Below are positions 1-8,884 of a DNA stretch of 64,000 bases, piece by piece. Numbering within the stretch: position 1 is the stretch's first letter; the number at the start of each line of letters is the position of its first letter. The stretch is from GCA-1730015 sp964583825 (lineage in GTDB: Bacteria; Pseudomonadota; Gammaproteobacteria; Granulosicoccales; Granulosicoccaceae). The stretch is taken from NCBI GenBank assembly GCA_964583825.1, contig CAZOXM010000003.1, forward strand, positions 49,709 to 113,708, in the 5' to 3' direction. Below the pieces are notes generated by a model, which saw only the letters and a list, made by a program, of their open reading frames with translations, ran no database searches and had not been told where the DNA came from. A program made the translations under genes and the position numbers.

Positions 1-1
1 T

Positions 2-367
2 GCGAAAGTCTCAAAATCACAGCTGGCGCATTGGCGCACCACGCTCGGCGGCTATCTGCTGAGTCGCGAACCGCTACGGTGTCTGATCATCGTGATGGAC
101 ATCCGCCATCCGCTTTCAGATCACGACTGGCGCCTGATCGACTGGGCGATGCAGGCGCAAATTGATCTGCACTGTCTGCTCACAAAAAGCGACAAACTCA
201 GCCGGGGTGCCGCACGAAACACGTTGCTCAATACCAGCGCCAGGCTGGAGCAGGACGGCATTGAATGCACCCTGCAAATCTTTTCAGCTCTGAAAAAAAC
301 CGGCGTTGAGGACGCGCACGAGTTGCTCGACCACCATCTTGCTACCGGCGGCAACAGGCAGTCATAG
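2..367 (+). CDS. engB: Ribosome biogenesis GTP-binding protein EngB/YihA, C-terminal part
   Basis: The 5' end is cut by the window edge; the frame is open from base 2. The product is the last ~121 residues of the TrmE-Era-EngA-EngB-Septin GTPase EngB (YihA/YsxC), which acts in 50S subunit assembly. Visible family signatures are an I-V-M-D-I-R-H-P-L strand and loop after the G3 region, and the G4 base-recognition motif TKSD in LLTKSDKLSRGAA. The G1-G3 motifs lie outside the window. The tail (SALKKTGVEDAHELLDHHL) corresponds to the usual G5 strand and final helix, although the typical S-S-x-x-G G5 reads S-A-L-K-K-T-G here. The ATG at 92 is internal, not the true start. Identification is firm. 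Confidence 0.93.
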   Translation, partial: AKVSKSQLAHWRTTLGGYLLSREPLRCLIIVMDIRHPLSDHDWRLIDWAMQAQIDLHCLLTKSDKLSRGAARNTLLNTSARLEQDGIECTLQIFSALKKTGVEDAHELLDHHLATGGNRQS

Positions 368-435
368 TATTCGGTGCTAACAATCTGCAGGCGTCATTGC
401 ACAATACCAGATCCGAACCCCGCAGGCCGACCGAC

Positions 436-1587
436 TCAGGATGCCGGCGGCAGTAACAGATATCGAAACACCCGATAGACGATGTACAGGAATACCAGCG
501 GAAACAGGATCGTTTGCAACAAAAACACGACGATCAGATTCACCGCATGTTCACTGACATCTTCGGCTGACGCACGATAGTCCTGCAACATCCCTTCAAA
601 GTCGAATTTACTGGTCATCGACTGATAAAAATTTCGTGCTCTTTGTCGAAGAGACTCCGGGGCTTCCTGCACTTCGGATTGCCGCGCACTGATTTCCCGA
701 ATCCTTTCACTCGCCGCCTCCAGCTGCTGCGACGACGCTTCGAACTGCGGCTGCAGAAACTGCCGGTAAACCCAGTCATTCGCAATGGCACCGAGTGGCA
801 CTAAAAAGCGCACCAGCAGCATTACCAATAGTAATCGACTGGCAAACCTGGCCAGTGATGATGCCGCTCCCGACTGCATTCGCGTCAGCAGCCAGAACAG
901 GGCGGCCCCGGCGAGCATAAAACTGACACCAATCCAGCTGCTCACGTCCAGCAGGATTTTCTGTATCCCCAGCGAACTCGTCGCCACCAGCATTACCCAG
1001 GAAAACCTTTCGACCAGATCGTTGATCGGATCGAGTATTTCCCCCGGTGAAAAGTTCACCCCGACGCCGGCCGGCTGCACCGCAAACTCGGTACCCTGAG
1101 CCACGGAGATGACCCCGTTCAGCGTTCGGGCGATACCGAAGCCGATCAGTGCGCGCGTCAGGGCACTGTCAATTTGAGATTCGCTGGATGTATCAATGGG
1201 TTTCAGAAAAGCCGCTGCCAGCATCAGCGCAAGCAAGGCTCCCATGGACGAGAATTTAAACCACTTTGTCTGGTACCACCGCAGCGATGGTTTTATCTGC
1301 TCACGTGCGGGCGGCGCAGGGGCACGATGCTCCTTGCGCTCTTTCACGCGCTGCCGTATCGAGCTTTCCTGCCGGGCCTGTTCAACAGCCGCCCGCGGTT
1401 GATCCCGGAAGCGTTCGGAGGCCCGGTCAATCGCTCTGCCCGCACGACCTTCGCGGTAACCACCCGCGCTGTAACCGTCCTGGTCATAGGCTCTGGCGGC
1501 CTCTCTGCCGCTGGCGTTTCCGGCTTTGATCACACGCGAGCGCGGTGCCGGTGACTGCGATGCCACATCGCTGTACTGATTTTTCAT
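436..1587 (-). CDS. Uncharacterised multi-pass membrane protein with basic N-terminal tail
   Basis: I do not recognise a named family. The 383-residue product has a long hydrophilic N-terminal tail (residues 1-~105) rich in Arg, Ala, Gln and Glu with several Arg-Gly and Gly-Tyr elements. About five or six hydrophobic segments follow (roughly 113-131, 145-165, 195-213, 218-234, 248-270). A heptad-like, Glu/Gln/Ser-rich stretch at about 280-320 probably forms a coiled coil, and a final long hydrophobic segment lies near 350-377. It is likely an inner-membrane protein with a cytoplasmic tail. It shares its strand with trpS immediately upstream (75-bp gap), so co-transcription is possible. No enzymatic motif was found. 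Confidence 0.75.
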   Translation of the reverse strand: MKNQYSDVASQSPAPRSRVIKAGNASGREAARAYDQDGYSAGGYREGRAGRAIDRASERFRDQPRAAVEQARQESSIRQRVKERKEHRAPAPPAREQIKPSLRWYQTKWFKFSSMGALLALMLAAAFLKPIDTSSESQIDSALTRALIGFGIARTLNGVISVAQGTEFAVQPAGVGVNFSPGEILDPINDLVERFSWVMLVATSSLGIQKILLDVSSWIGVSFMLAGAALFWLLTRMQSGAASSLARFASRLLLVMLLVRFLVPLGAIANDWVYRQFLQPQFEASSQQLEAASERIREISARQSEVQEAPESLRQRARNFYQSMTSKFDFEGMLQDYRASAEDVSEHAVNLIVVFLLQTILFPLVFLYIVYRVFRYLLLPPAS

Positions 1588-1662
1588 AAGTACCCTTGCC
1601 AGTGCGAGTGCACATAGCGCTGTCTCTTACGGATTGCCCGCGCAATTCAATATTTCAGGCAA

Positions 1663-2670
1663 CTACCTGAGCGGGCCGATGCCCACCGCCTGATAAAGCT
1701 GCGCCAAAAACGCCGAACTCTGCTCGCGGGCTCTCTCTGCCCCTTGCGCCAGCACAGCGCTGATCGCATCCGGTTCAGCCATCAATTCCTCATAGCGCAG
1801 CCGCGGCTCACTGAGCAGAGAGTTTAGATGCTCAAACAGGGTTTGTTTCATTTCCCCCCAACTGATGCCATCGGCGTAGCGTTGACGAATCTCTGCAGTC
1901 TGCGCTGGCGTTGCAAATGCCTGATAGATCTCAAACAGGGTGTTACCTTCGGGGTCCTTTGGCTCGCCAGGTTCCTGCGAGTTGGTTTTAATCCGCATAA
2001 TCGATTTGCGGAACTTTTTTTCCGGCAGAAACAATGGAATGGTGTTGTTGTAGCTCTTGCTCATCTTGCGCCCGTCAAGTCCGGACAAAACAGCGGTAGA
2101 GTCGTCGACTTCCGCTTCAGGCAGTACAAAGTGCTCGCCGTAGTGGTGATTGAAACGCTGTGCAATGTCGCGCGCCATCTCAATGTGCTGAACCTGATCT
2201 TTCCCGACCGGCACGCGATTGGCCTTGAACATCAGAATGTCTGCGGCCATCAACACGGGATAGCTGTAAAGACCCATGGTGATGCCACGGTCCGGATCCG
2301 GTGACCCTGCGGTTTCATTTTCCTGCACCACCGCTTTGTAAGCGTGGGCACGGTTCATCAGCCCTTTCGCAGTTTGGCAGGTCAGCAGCCAGGTCAGTGC
2401 CGGAATTTCGGGAATATCCGACTGGCAGTAGAACACCGCTTTGTCAGTATCCAGCCCCAGGGCAATCCAGCTCGCAGCAATTTCAAGGCGGGATCGCTGC
2501 ACCGCTTCAGGATCTGTGCTTTTTATGAGCGCATGCAAATCCGCAAGAAAGTAGAAGTTTTCAGTGTCAGAACGTTGGCTGGCATCGATCGCCGGTTTGA
2601 TCGCGCCCACGTAGTTGCCGAGATGGGGAGTACCGGTGGTTGTGATACCGGTTAAATAAACCTGTTTCAT
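1663..2670 (-). CDS. trpS: Tryptophanyl-tRNA synthetase
   Basis: Class I aminoacyl-tRNA synthetase that charges tRNA-Trp in the cytoplasm. The 335-residue length is normal for bacterial TrpS. The N-terminus contains the HIGH-type signature (TTGTPHLGNYVGAIKP). The Rossmann core has DLHALIKS, the mid-region has GLYSYPVLMAADIL followed by GKDQVQHIEMARDIA, and the KMSKS loop reads GRKMSKSYNN. The C-terminal helical domain is complete. The start ATG at 2670 fits the usual MKQVYLTGITTTG beginning. The gene points away from the polysaccharide locus and leads towards the unknown membrane protein. Identification is firm. Confidence 0.97.
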   Translation of the reverse strand: MKQVYLTGITTTGTPHLGNYVGAIKPAIDASQRSDTENFYFLADLHALIKSTDPEAVQRSRLEIAASWIALGLDTDKAVFYCQSDIPEIPALTWLLTCQTAKGLMNRAHAYKAVVQENETAGSPDPDRGITMGLYSYPVLMAADILMFKANRVPVGKDQVQHIEMARDIAQRFNHHYGEHFVLPEAEVDDSTAVLSGLDGRKMSKSYNNTIPLFLPEKKFRKSIMRIKTNSQEPGEPKDPEGNTLFEIYQAFATPAQTAEIRQRYADGISWGEMKQTLFEHLNSLLSEPRLRYEELMAEPDAISAVLAQGAERAREQSSAFLAQLYQAVGIGPLR

Positions 2671-2951
2671 CCAGGCGCTTTTCTCTTTTGACTGTGGCGG
2701 TATTACGGAGATTACATATTACCGGAAGTACATAGAAAAATTGTTTCCAAACAACCGGCTACGACGATTTTTTATTACGAATTCTACACAACTGGGGATT
2801 TTTCGAAGAAATTGCCAAGAACTTCACGCTTGCGGATGTTGATTCGGTAATTCGGTAAAAATCCGGTATCGGTTCTGGCAAATAACTCTGAGATGCCGCT
2901 ATATATATGGTTAGTGTCAGTTTTCTGAAGCGTAAATTATTTGTTACATTG

Positions 2952-2993
2952 AACGCACACAGTGCGTTCCCGTGTTCTGTACACGCCACGTGT
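2952..2993. promoter_or_regulatory. Tandem short palindromes upstream of the polysaccharide locus
   Basis: The 359-base space between trpS and the first glycosyltransferase holds no convincing gene. It contains two close inverted repeats: AACGCAC/GTGCGTT (2952-2958 and 2962-2968, 3-base loop) and ACACG/CGTGT (2981-2985 and 2989-2993). A CGTGT at 2971-2975 can also pair with 2981-2985, so alternative foldings exist. They lie about 40-80 bases before the likely GT start, which suits an operator or a 5' leader structure. No ops/JUMPstart-like element was seen. Confidence 0.35.
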
Positions 2994-3029
2994 GTGCAAA
3001 GGCCGGAACCTCGACAGGTGAAAAACCCA

Positions 3030-4021
3030 ATGGACAATCGCAGACCTAAAACCAGTCGCTCGGAAAAAGCGATGAAGGTCGCCATTGTGCACGATTGGCT
3101 GCCTGTGGTCGGTGGTGCAGAAAAAGTGCTAGAACAACTGATGGTGCTCTACCCCGAGGCGGATCTTTACACGCTTTTCGATTTCCTGACCCGTGATCAG
3201 GCGCCTTTTCTGGCCGAACGCAACGTCACCCACAGCCGACTGCAAAAGATACCTTTTTCAAAGAAGTTGTATCGACATATGCTGCCACTGCTGCCGATGG
3301 CGATAGAACAGTTCGACCTGAGCGACTACGATCTGGTGATTTCATCAAGCTCGGCCGTGGCCAAGGGTGTCATTACCTCACCTGATCAGCTGCATGTGTG
3401 CTATTGCCACTCACCGATGCGTTACGCGTGGGATCTACAGGCTCAGTATCTGAACCAGACCGGCCTGACCCACGGTTTTAAGTCTGCACTGATTCGCTAT
3501 GTACTCTACCGGCTGCGCATGTGGGATGTAATATCGAGCCACCGCGTGGACTCATACATTGCAAACTCCGGCTACATCCGCAATCGAATACACAAAACCT
3601 ATCGCAGAGACGCAAAGGTTATTCACCCACCGGTCGACATCAGTCGGTTTGCGTTACGCAGGGAAAAAGAAGATTTCTACCTCGCGGCTTCACGGCAGGT
3701 TCCGTATAAACGAATCGATTTGATTGTCCGGGCGTTTCAGTCCATGCCGGATAAAAAACTGGTGGTACTTGGCGACGGGCCGGAGCACAAAAAAATAAAG
3801 GCGCTCGCCGGACCCAACGTGGAAATTCTCGGCTACCAGCCGGACCCCGTGCTGCTGGACTATATCGGGCGTGCGAAAGCCTTTATATTTGCAGCCCAGG
3901 AAGATTTTGGCATACTGCCGGTGGAAGCACAGGCCTGTGGTACACCAGTAATTGCTTTCGGTCGCGGTGGCGCCAGAGAAACTGTACTGGACAAAATCAC
4001 TGGCTTGCATTTTGAAGAACA
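3030..4021 (+). CDS. Glycosyltransferase family 4, truncated by assembly gap
   Basis: GT-B fold family 4 sugar transferase for exopolysaccharide or O-antigen assembly on the cytoplasmic membrane face. The N-terminus has KVAIVHDWLPVVGGAEKVLE, the glycine-rich acceptor/nucleotide-binding start typical of WbaZ-like mannosyl- or galactosyltransferases. Further signatures are CYCHSPMRYAWD, VIHPPVDISRF and the C-terminal EDFGILPVEAQACGTPVIAF (E-x7-E motif). ATG 3030 has a plausible AGGTG nine bases upstream; ATG 3072, directly before the conserved KVAIVHDW, is an equally good start. The sequence runs into 100 N at 4022, so perhaps 30-50 C-terminal residues are missing. The apparent continuation into the next gene is only a gap artefact. 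Confidence 0.88.
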
Positions 4022-4121
4022 NNNNNNNNNNNNNNNNNNNNNNNNNNNNNNNNNNNNNNNNNNNNNNNNNNNNNNNNNNNNNNNNNNNNNNNNNNNNNNN
4101 NNNNNNNNNNNNNNNNNNNNN
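4022..4121. other. Assembly gap of 100 N
   Basis: Exactly 100 unknown bases, the conventional placeholder for a gap of unknown length. The end of the GT4 gene and the start of the flippase gene are missing here. Another gene could also be lost. Confidence 0.99.
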
Positions 4122-5624
4122 ACCATTACCGTCAGTCATGTAATTACAACCACAAACACTAGGAACAGAGCGATTTTTAAGGCACTCGGCGCAACCTTTA
4201 GTGGTGCACTAATCACCCTGGTGTGCCATTTTTTCACCCTGATGTTTCTTGCCAGAATTCTGGAACAGGAAACCATGGGCCTCTACTTTATCGCCGTCAT
4301 GGTCACTTTTCTTTTGAAACTGCTGAGTGACCTCGGTGTGGATCTGGCATTTGTAAAAAAGTTTCCTGAAGAAACCGAACAGGGACGCAACAGTCTCCTG
4401 CGCAGTGCGATCGGCATACGATTGCTGTCGTGCACAGTCGTGTCACTGTTATATTGTGTTGTTGAAAAATCCGGTGCGGTTTCTTTCATTAATCTCATCG
4501 CACCATTCACGGCCCTGACCCTGGCGCTGTACTGGATGCACAGCTTCCGTGAATTGATATTGCGATTGCTGCAGGCCGAACAAAAATTCGGTTTTTACGC
4601 AGGCACTCAGGTGCTAGCGGCGCTGCTCAAAGCTGCACTGGTGATAACGCTGCTTACTTTTAAAGAAGTCACTGTCGCGCATGTCCTCGCTATTGAAATT
4701 ATCGCTTTTCTCGCATCTATTCTCTACGCAGCATTTCGTGTTCGAGACCGTCTTGCCAGAGCGATCCACAGTAAATTCAAAGGCGGCCGAGAAATCCTGA
4801 AATTCGGGTATCCGCTTTATTTGAACGCACTTCTAAACCTCGGCAACGAGCGTGTATCACAGTACATCGTGGCAGGACTCGGCGGCCCACTGGTAATGGC
4901 CTATTTCGGCGTTGCAGAACGACTGGCAGATGCTGGCACCCGATTGTTCGAGTCTTTTGTCAATGTGTACTACCCCGCCCAGACTGAGCATTTTGCCGCA
5001 AACAGAAACGACGATGCGACAGATTTTGCAAATCGCTCGCTGCTGTGGATTGGTTTTATAATCGGTAGTGGGATCGTCGCCTTCGCAACCATACGCGAGC
5101 CGGTAATAACCCTGTTCTTTTCATCAAAATATGCGACCGTCGCCAATGCAGCCACTCTGTTTTTTGCCGTGCTGCTGCTTCGTTCACTCCAAACCATAAT
5201 GGGTTACTTTGGTGTCGCTGCCGGCCAAAAATTTCTGCCGGTGAAAGTCAGCCTGGTATCCAGCGTTTTTAATATTATTCTGTGTTATTTGCTGTTTATT
5301 CGATTTGGTTATGAAGGTGCGATCGCTGCACTGGTCTTAACCCAGCTACTGATGAATTGTCTCTATTTTTACTGGCTGCAACGTGCAGGCTACGAGCTGA
5401 GTATCACACCTATTGTGTTGTTACTACTGTTGACCCTTGGGGCCACCGCGGCAGTCTTCTCACTGGCCGACCATTTATGGTGGTCACTGGCAGTCTTCCC
5501 GTTGTTTGTTTTCTCCTGCTTTGTCGCCTTACCTGCGCTGCGCACAGACAGCACGCTGGGTTGGCAGAAACTCTTGGACTTTATAAATAAGCGCTCCCGT
5601 ATGAAAGCGGACAAGGCGCTCTAG
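4122..5624 (+). CDS. Oligosaccharide flippase (Wzx-like, MOP superfamily), 5' end in gap
   Basis: Polytopic inner-membrane protein of the polysaccharide biosynthesis/MATE-like superfamily, expected to flip undecaprenyl-linked repeat units to the periplasm. About 500 residues are visible with around 12-14 hydrophobic segments. The first hydrophobic segment (GATFSGALITLVCHFFTLMF) and the following LARILEQETMGLYFIAV resemble the family's N-terminal helix pair. A mid-protein GGREILKFGYPLYLNALLNL marks the second half. No ATG, GTG or TTG occurs in frame between the gap and the first helix, so the start lies in the gap. It probably formed one plus-strand operon with the flanking glycosyltransferases and works with the Wzy-like protein at 8885-10246. 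Confidence 0.85.
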   Translation, partial: TITVSHVITTTNTRNRAIFKALGATFSGALITLVCHFFTLMFLARILEQETMGLYFIAVMVTFLLKLLSDLGVDLAFVKKFPEETEQGRNSLLRSAIGIRLLSCTVVSLLYCVVEKSGAVSFINLIAPFTALTLALYWMHSFRELILRLLQAEQKFGFYAGTQVLAALLKAALVITLLTFKEVTVAHVLAIEIIAFLASILYAAFRVRDRLARAIHSKFKGGREILKFGYPLYLNALLNLGNERVSQYIVAGLGGPLVMAYFGVAERLADAGTRLFESFVNVYYPAQTEHFAANRNDDATDFANRSLLWIGFIIGSGIVAFATIREPVITLFFSSKYATVANAATLFFAVLLLRSLQTIMGYFGVAAGQKFLPVKVSLVSSVFNIILCYLLFIRFGYEGAIAALVLTQLLMNCLYFYWLQRAGYELSITPIVLLLLLTLGATAAVFSLADHLWWSLAVFPLFVFSCFVALPALRTDSTLGWQKLLDFINKRSRMKADKAL

Positions 5625-5764
5625 TGAACGGTGTGACCAAAAACACCAGCACCACACTGAAGAAAAGCCGCGCTGGCCACACCGCCCAAAACCCCACTCA
5701 GATCAGTCGAATGGCAAGCTCTGTTTTCGTTCGATTCGCCTGATCGCTATTTCCGTCTGAAGAT

Positions 5765-6970
5765 ATGAATATACTTTTTCTTACACCTTACCTTCCCTAT
5801 CCGCTGAACAACGGCGGGTTAATACGGGTTTACCATCTGCTGACAAACATTGCCACACGGCATCAGGTGACCTTGTTATGCATGGAACCAGACAATGAAA
5901 AGCAGCGTGAAGGCATTGCATTAATCAAGGCTAAGGGTATACAGGTGCTATTGATACCGGTCGCGGCAAGCCAGAAAAAGGAAAACAAGCGACTCTATCA
6001 ACTACTTTCCCTCTTTTCGAATAAGACATACCAGTACCACCAGTACTACTCCCCTGAAATGCAGCAGGCAATCACGGAGCAGCTGGATTCCAAAAAATAC
6101 GATTTACTGATGGTAGAGTTTTCCCAAATGGGATACTACGACATTACCACCGACATCCCCCGCTACGTCGACCAACACAATGTTGAGTACGAGATTATGC
6201 AGCGGACTTACGAAACTGAAAAAAGTCCGCTCAGGAAACTGCTAGCCCGCTCGGAGTGGAAAAAATATCGTCATCACGAAATAGAAAATTGTGAAAAGTT
6301 CACCGCTTGCCTCACTACTTCAAAACGCGATGCAGAAATATTGAAAGAGCGTTCCGCAAGACTGGAGTGCCATGTCATACCCAATGGAGTGGACAGCGAT
6401 TTTTTCAGCCCGGCAGAGGATGAAATCGATCCGAACATGATTCTCTTTACCGGCACCATCAGCTACTACCCAAATACCGAAGGCATACTGTGGTTCCACC
6501 AAAACATCTGGCCAAAGGTAAAGGAACTGAAACCCGATGCAACTTTCTGTATCGCTGGAAAAGCGCCACCAGCAGAAGTACAGCATCTGGCAAAGGCTGA
6601 CAAACAAATTGTCGTCACGGGTGCAGTAGACGACATGAGAGACTATTACGCCAAAGCCGCAGTTGTCGTTGTGCCACTCAGAGTGGGCGGTGGAACCCGG
6701 CTTAAGATCCTCGAAGGTATGGCGATGGGCAAAGCGATCATTTCAACCACGGTGGGTGCAGAGGGCATTGATCACACGGAAGGCAAAAACATTCTGTTGC
6801 GTGACGAACCGGATGATTTTGCCAGTGCGATTGCCGGTGTAATGGATGATTTCGCGCTCCGCACATCCCTGGGACGAGAAGGTCGTGTGCTGGTTGAACA
6901 AAAGTACGACTGGCAGGCAGTCGGCAATACCTTGTGTAACGTGTTTGAATCTAATGCGGGGGCTGCCTGA
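5765..6970 (+). CDS. Glycosyltransferase family 4 (GT4)
   Basis: Complete 401-residue GT-B glycosyltransferase. The N-terminus MNILFLTPYLPYPLNNGGLI carries the Gly-Gly loop of the family, and residues ~100-125 contain YDLLMVEFSQMGYYD. The C-terminal nucleotide-sugar domain starts near LFTGTISYYPNTEGILWF and includes VPLRVGGGTRLKILEGMAMG, the donor-binding E-x-x-x-x-G region. This layout is close to sugar transferases of PEP-CTERM/exosortase-type EPS loci, but no exosortase is present here. It is separated from the flippase by 140 bases without a recognisable gene. The sugar specificity cannot be read from the sequence. It is convergent with the GT2 gene that follows. Confidence 0.88.
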   Translation: MNILFLTPYLPYPLNNGGLIRVYHLLTNIATRHQVTLLCMEPDNEKQREGIALIKAKGIQVLLIPVAASQKKENKRLYQLLSLFSNKTYQYHQYYSPEMQQAITEQLDSKKYDLLMVEFSQMGYYDITTDIPRYVDQHNVEYEIMQRTYETEKSPLRKLLARSEWKKYRHHEIENCEKFTACLTTSKRDAEILKERSARLECHVIPNGVDSDFFSPAEDEIDPNMILFTGTISYYPNTEGILWFHQNIWPKVKELKPDATFCIAGKAPPAEVQHLAKADKQIVVTGAVDDMRDYYAKAAVVVVPLRVGGGTRLKILEGMAMGKAIISTTVGAEGIDHTEGKNILLRDEPDDFASAIAGVMDDFALRTSLGREGRVLVEQKYDWQAVGNTLCNVFESNAGAA

Positions 6971-7014
6971 GGCACGTCCAGCCACTGAGGCTTTTTTACG
7001 GTCGCTTACGATTT

Positions 7015-7917
7015 TCAGGTGTTGCCGTAAAGCTCAACGGTATCGCCTCGATGAAACGCCATTTTGACTTTAACCAGATTTCGCACCAGCAGCAGATACC
7101 ATTTGGCGTATCTTTTTTTGCCGAAAGGCAGATTAATCAGTGTCAGTCCGGCAGCACCAATTACCTGAGCCAAAACGAACAAACCGGTTTTCATAAAAGC
7201 GAAGCCGAATTGCTGTGACCATAAATAATTCCAGTGCGTCTGTCCGATCCTGATATTCAGTCGTTTCAGGTAATCCATATTTAGGCGATGCGGTTCTACA
7301 GTCTCCGAGACAACCGCATTGTTATCGAATACGAGTTTTCCGCCTGCCTTATATATTCTATGGAAGAAATCAGTGTCTTCGCCACCACTCTTGCCATAGA
7401 CAGGATCGAATTGAAACTGTTTCTCACGCACCCATACCGCCTTCAGCAGTGCGTTAGAGGTTGCCCCCTTTTTCAACAACGCCCCGGTTACATGTTTATC
7501 TTTACCGAACATGTCTCCGTCTTTGATCCAGTCAGGTGTCTCTTCCGGGTAATACACTGTCACGCAACCAAAAACCGCATCTGCCTGGTGGGTTTTCATC
7601 GCGCTAAGCAGAGCCGCAATCCAGTTTGGATCCGCCCATTCATCATCGTCAATGAAGGCGAGTAAGTCTCCATTGGCATGTTGCATTGTCGAGTTCCGTA
7701 CGGACGCAAGATTCCGCTCGGCATTAACAAAGTATCGGACATTTAGGTCACTACCGGCAAAGGCATCGCAGGCAGCCCTGCCGGACTGTTCCGCATCGTT
7801 ATCAACAACAACCACTTCAAGTGTACAGTCAGCAGGGAGACTCTGCGCTCGCAGACTCTCCAGTGTCCTGGAAAGCGTGTCTCTTTTATACGTACAAAGA
7901 CAAACAGAAACAAACAT
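7015..7917 (-). CDS. Glycosyltransferase family 2
   Basis: Inverting GT-A fold transferase for polysaccharide repeat-unit assembly. The N-terminal FVSVCLCTYKRDTLSRTLES, the nucleotide-binding VVVDNDAEQSG and the metal-binding region LLAFIDDDEWADPNWI (D-D-D) are all present. A GGEDTDFFHRI segment supplies the second acidic motif (ED). The C-terminal third contains a hydrophobic stretch (TGLFVLAQVIGAAGLTLINL) that could anchor it in the membrane. The ATG lies only four bases from the stop of the PssE-like gene, so the two are surely co-transcribed. Sugar specificity is unknown. Confidence 0.9.
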   Translation of the reverse strand: MFVSVCLCTYKRDTLSRTLESLRAQSLPADCTLEVVVVDNDAEQSGRAACDAFAGSDLNVRYFVNAERNLASVRNSTMQHANGDLLAFIDDDEWADPNWIAALLSAMKTHQADAVFGCVTVYYPEETPDWIKDGDMFGKDKHVTGALLKKGATSNALLKAVWVREKQFQFDPVYGKSGGEDTDFFHRIYKAGGKLVFDNNAVVSETVEPHRLNMDYLKRLNIRIGQTHWNYLWSQQFGFAFMKTGLFVLAQVIGAAGLTLINLPFGKKRYAKWYLLLVRNLVKVKMAFHRGDTVELYGNT

Positions 7918-7921
7918 ATTC

Positions 7922-8422
7922 TCAACCGGTCAACTTATATTCAACAATGCGCGCAAGATCATAATTAGTGATATCAACCGGGGTCGACGATTCAGTTTCT
8001 GCGCACAAACTCTGGTAATCCAATGGCGGGAAAGGATCTTCCGGATATACCAGGTTTATTCTCGGGTTGTTTATCTCACGCGCTATCTGAAGCTGATGAT
8101 CATCCGAAAATTCACCATGCTCACTCACACGCGGGACAAAGATCGTCCGCTTACGGTACTTGAGCATCAAATTGAGGCTACCAATCCCGCAATGGCTAAT
8201 GACCAATGCACTTTGGCGTACCAGCGCCTCCATCTTGTCTCGCGGCACCAGCGCAGCCACCTCGCCACATGCCGGAGGAGTGGTGATTTCGACAACGCCA
8301 CTCTGAACAAACCACTCACAGCGTTTATCGCGATAAAGCGGTTCTTCGGAAATGTAACGATACAGCCGGTCAAACGGGTAGTCATTGGTGCCCATTGTCA
8401 CCAAGATCAAAGGCCTGGCCAT
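7922..8422 (-). CDS. PssE/Alg13-like glycosyltransferase catalytic subunit
   Basis: A 166-residue protein with the C-terminal GT28/Alg13 fold: N-terminal PLILVTMGTNDYPFDRLYRY, a central VISHCGIGSLNLMLKYRK (the donor-binding HxGxGS/N region) and VPRVSEHGEFSDDHQLQIA. In PssD/PssE, EpsE/EpsF and eukaryotic Alg14/Alg13, two small proteins form one split GT-B enzyme, and this is the catalytic half. I chose the ATG at 8422 because the conserved strand begins there; the open frame extends further upstream only through the overlapping partner gene. It overlaps that partner by 41 bases, a sign of translational coupling. Confidence 0.88.
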   Translation of the reverse strand: MARPLILVTMGTNDYPFDRLYRYISEEPLYRDKRCEWFVQSGVVEITTPPACGEVAALVPRDKMEALVRQSALVISHCGIGSLNLMLKYRKRTIFVPRVSEHGEFSDDHQLQIAREINNPRINLVYPEDPFPPLDYQSLCAETESSTPVDITNYDLARIVEYKLTG

Positions 8423-8861
8423 GATATTCCACCCCGTTATGTTGATCAGCGACTGGCTGCCACTGGCAGAGAAATGAATCGTAGAGTTTGAATTTTTGAA
8501 TAAGCTTGCCAGAGTTGGATAACTCAGTGACCCTGGACATCGTATCCAGGAAAACAAATTTCGTACGAGTGAGTTTTGCCAGCAATGCGAATGGCAGGCA
8601 GATCGGTCCGCCGGTACTGAAGATCGCCATCGGTTTTTCGCGCCGCAGTATTCGCACGGCGGCGAACAGATTGATCAGATGTATCAACGGATTGTGCTGT
8701 GTGTCGCGAATGGTGTGGACGCGCACAAAGTGTTCTCCATCGAGCATATTCTTGTTGCAGACAAGCACGAGGTCCTGAGCAACCGTACTCGTCGCACACA
8801 TCGCCTGAGTCAGGTGTCCACCGGAGGATGCAACGACCAGCACCGTCGAAGAACGCTTCAC
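8382..8861 (-). CDS. PssD/Alg14-like glycosyltransferase membrane subunit
   Basis: Partner of the PssE-like protein. This 159-residue product has the Alg14/PssD beginning TVLVVASSGGHLTQA (S-G-G-H) and FSTGGPICLPFALLAKL in the middle, followed by FLDTMSRVTELSNSGK. In the family this half recruits the catalytic subunit to the membrane and binds the lipid-linked acceptor. The start is GTG at 8861, supported by a strong AGGAGG eight bases upstream; no ATG fits better. It follows the polymerase gene by 23 bases and overlaps the PssE-like gene at its 3' end. Confidence 0.88.
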   Translation of the reverse strand: MKRSSTVLVVASSGGHLTQAMCATSTVAQDLVLVCNKNMLDGEHFVRVHTIRDTQHNPLIHLINLFAAVRILRREKPMAIFSTGGPICLPFALLAKLTRTKFVFLDTMSRVTELSNSGKLIQKFKLYDSFLCQWQPVADQHNGVEYHGQAFDLGDNGHQ

Positions 8862-8884
8862 TATTTTTTCCTCCTGCTCAGTAG

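Noticed and set aside
2759..3085. Minus-strand open frame of 108 codons
   Set aside because: No recognisable sequence, and it lies over the leader and start of the glycosyltransferase gene.
2907..5624. A 905-residue glycosyltransferase-flippase fusion
   Set aside because: The frame only continues because 100 N happen to be read through; the two halves are separate families and the gap length is unknown.
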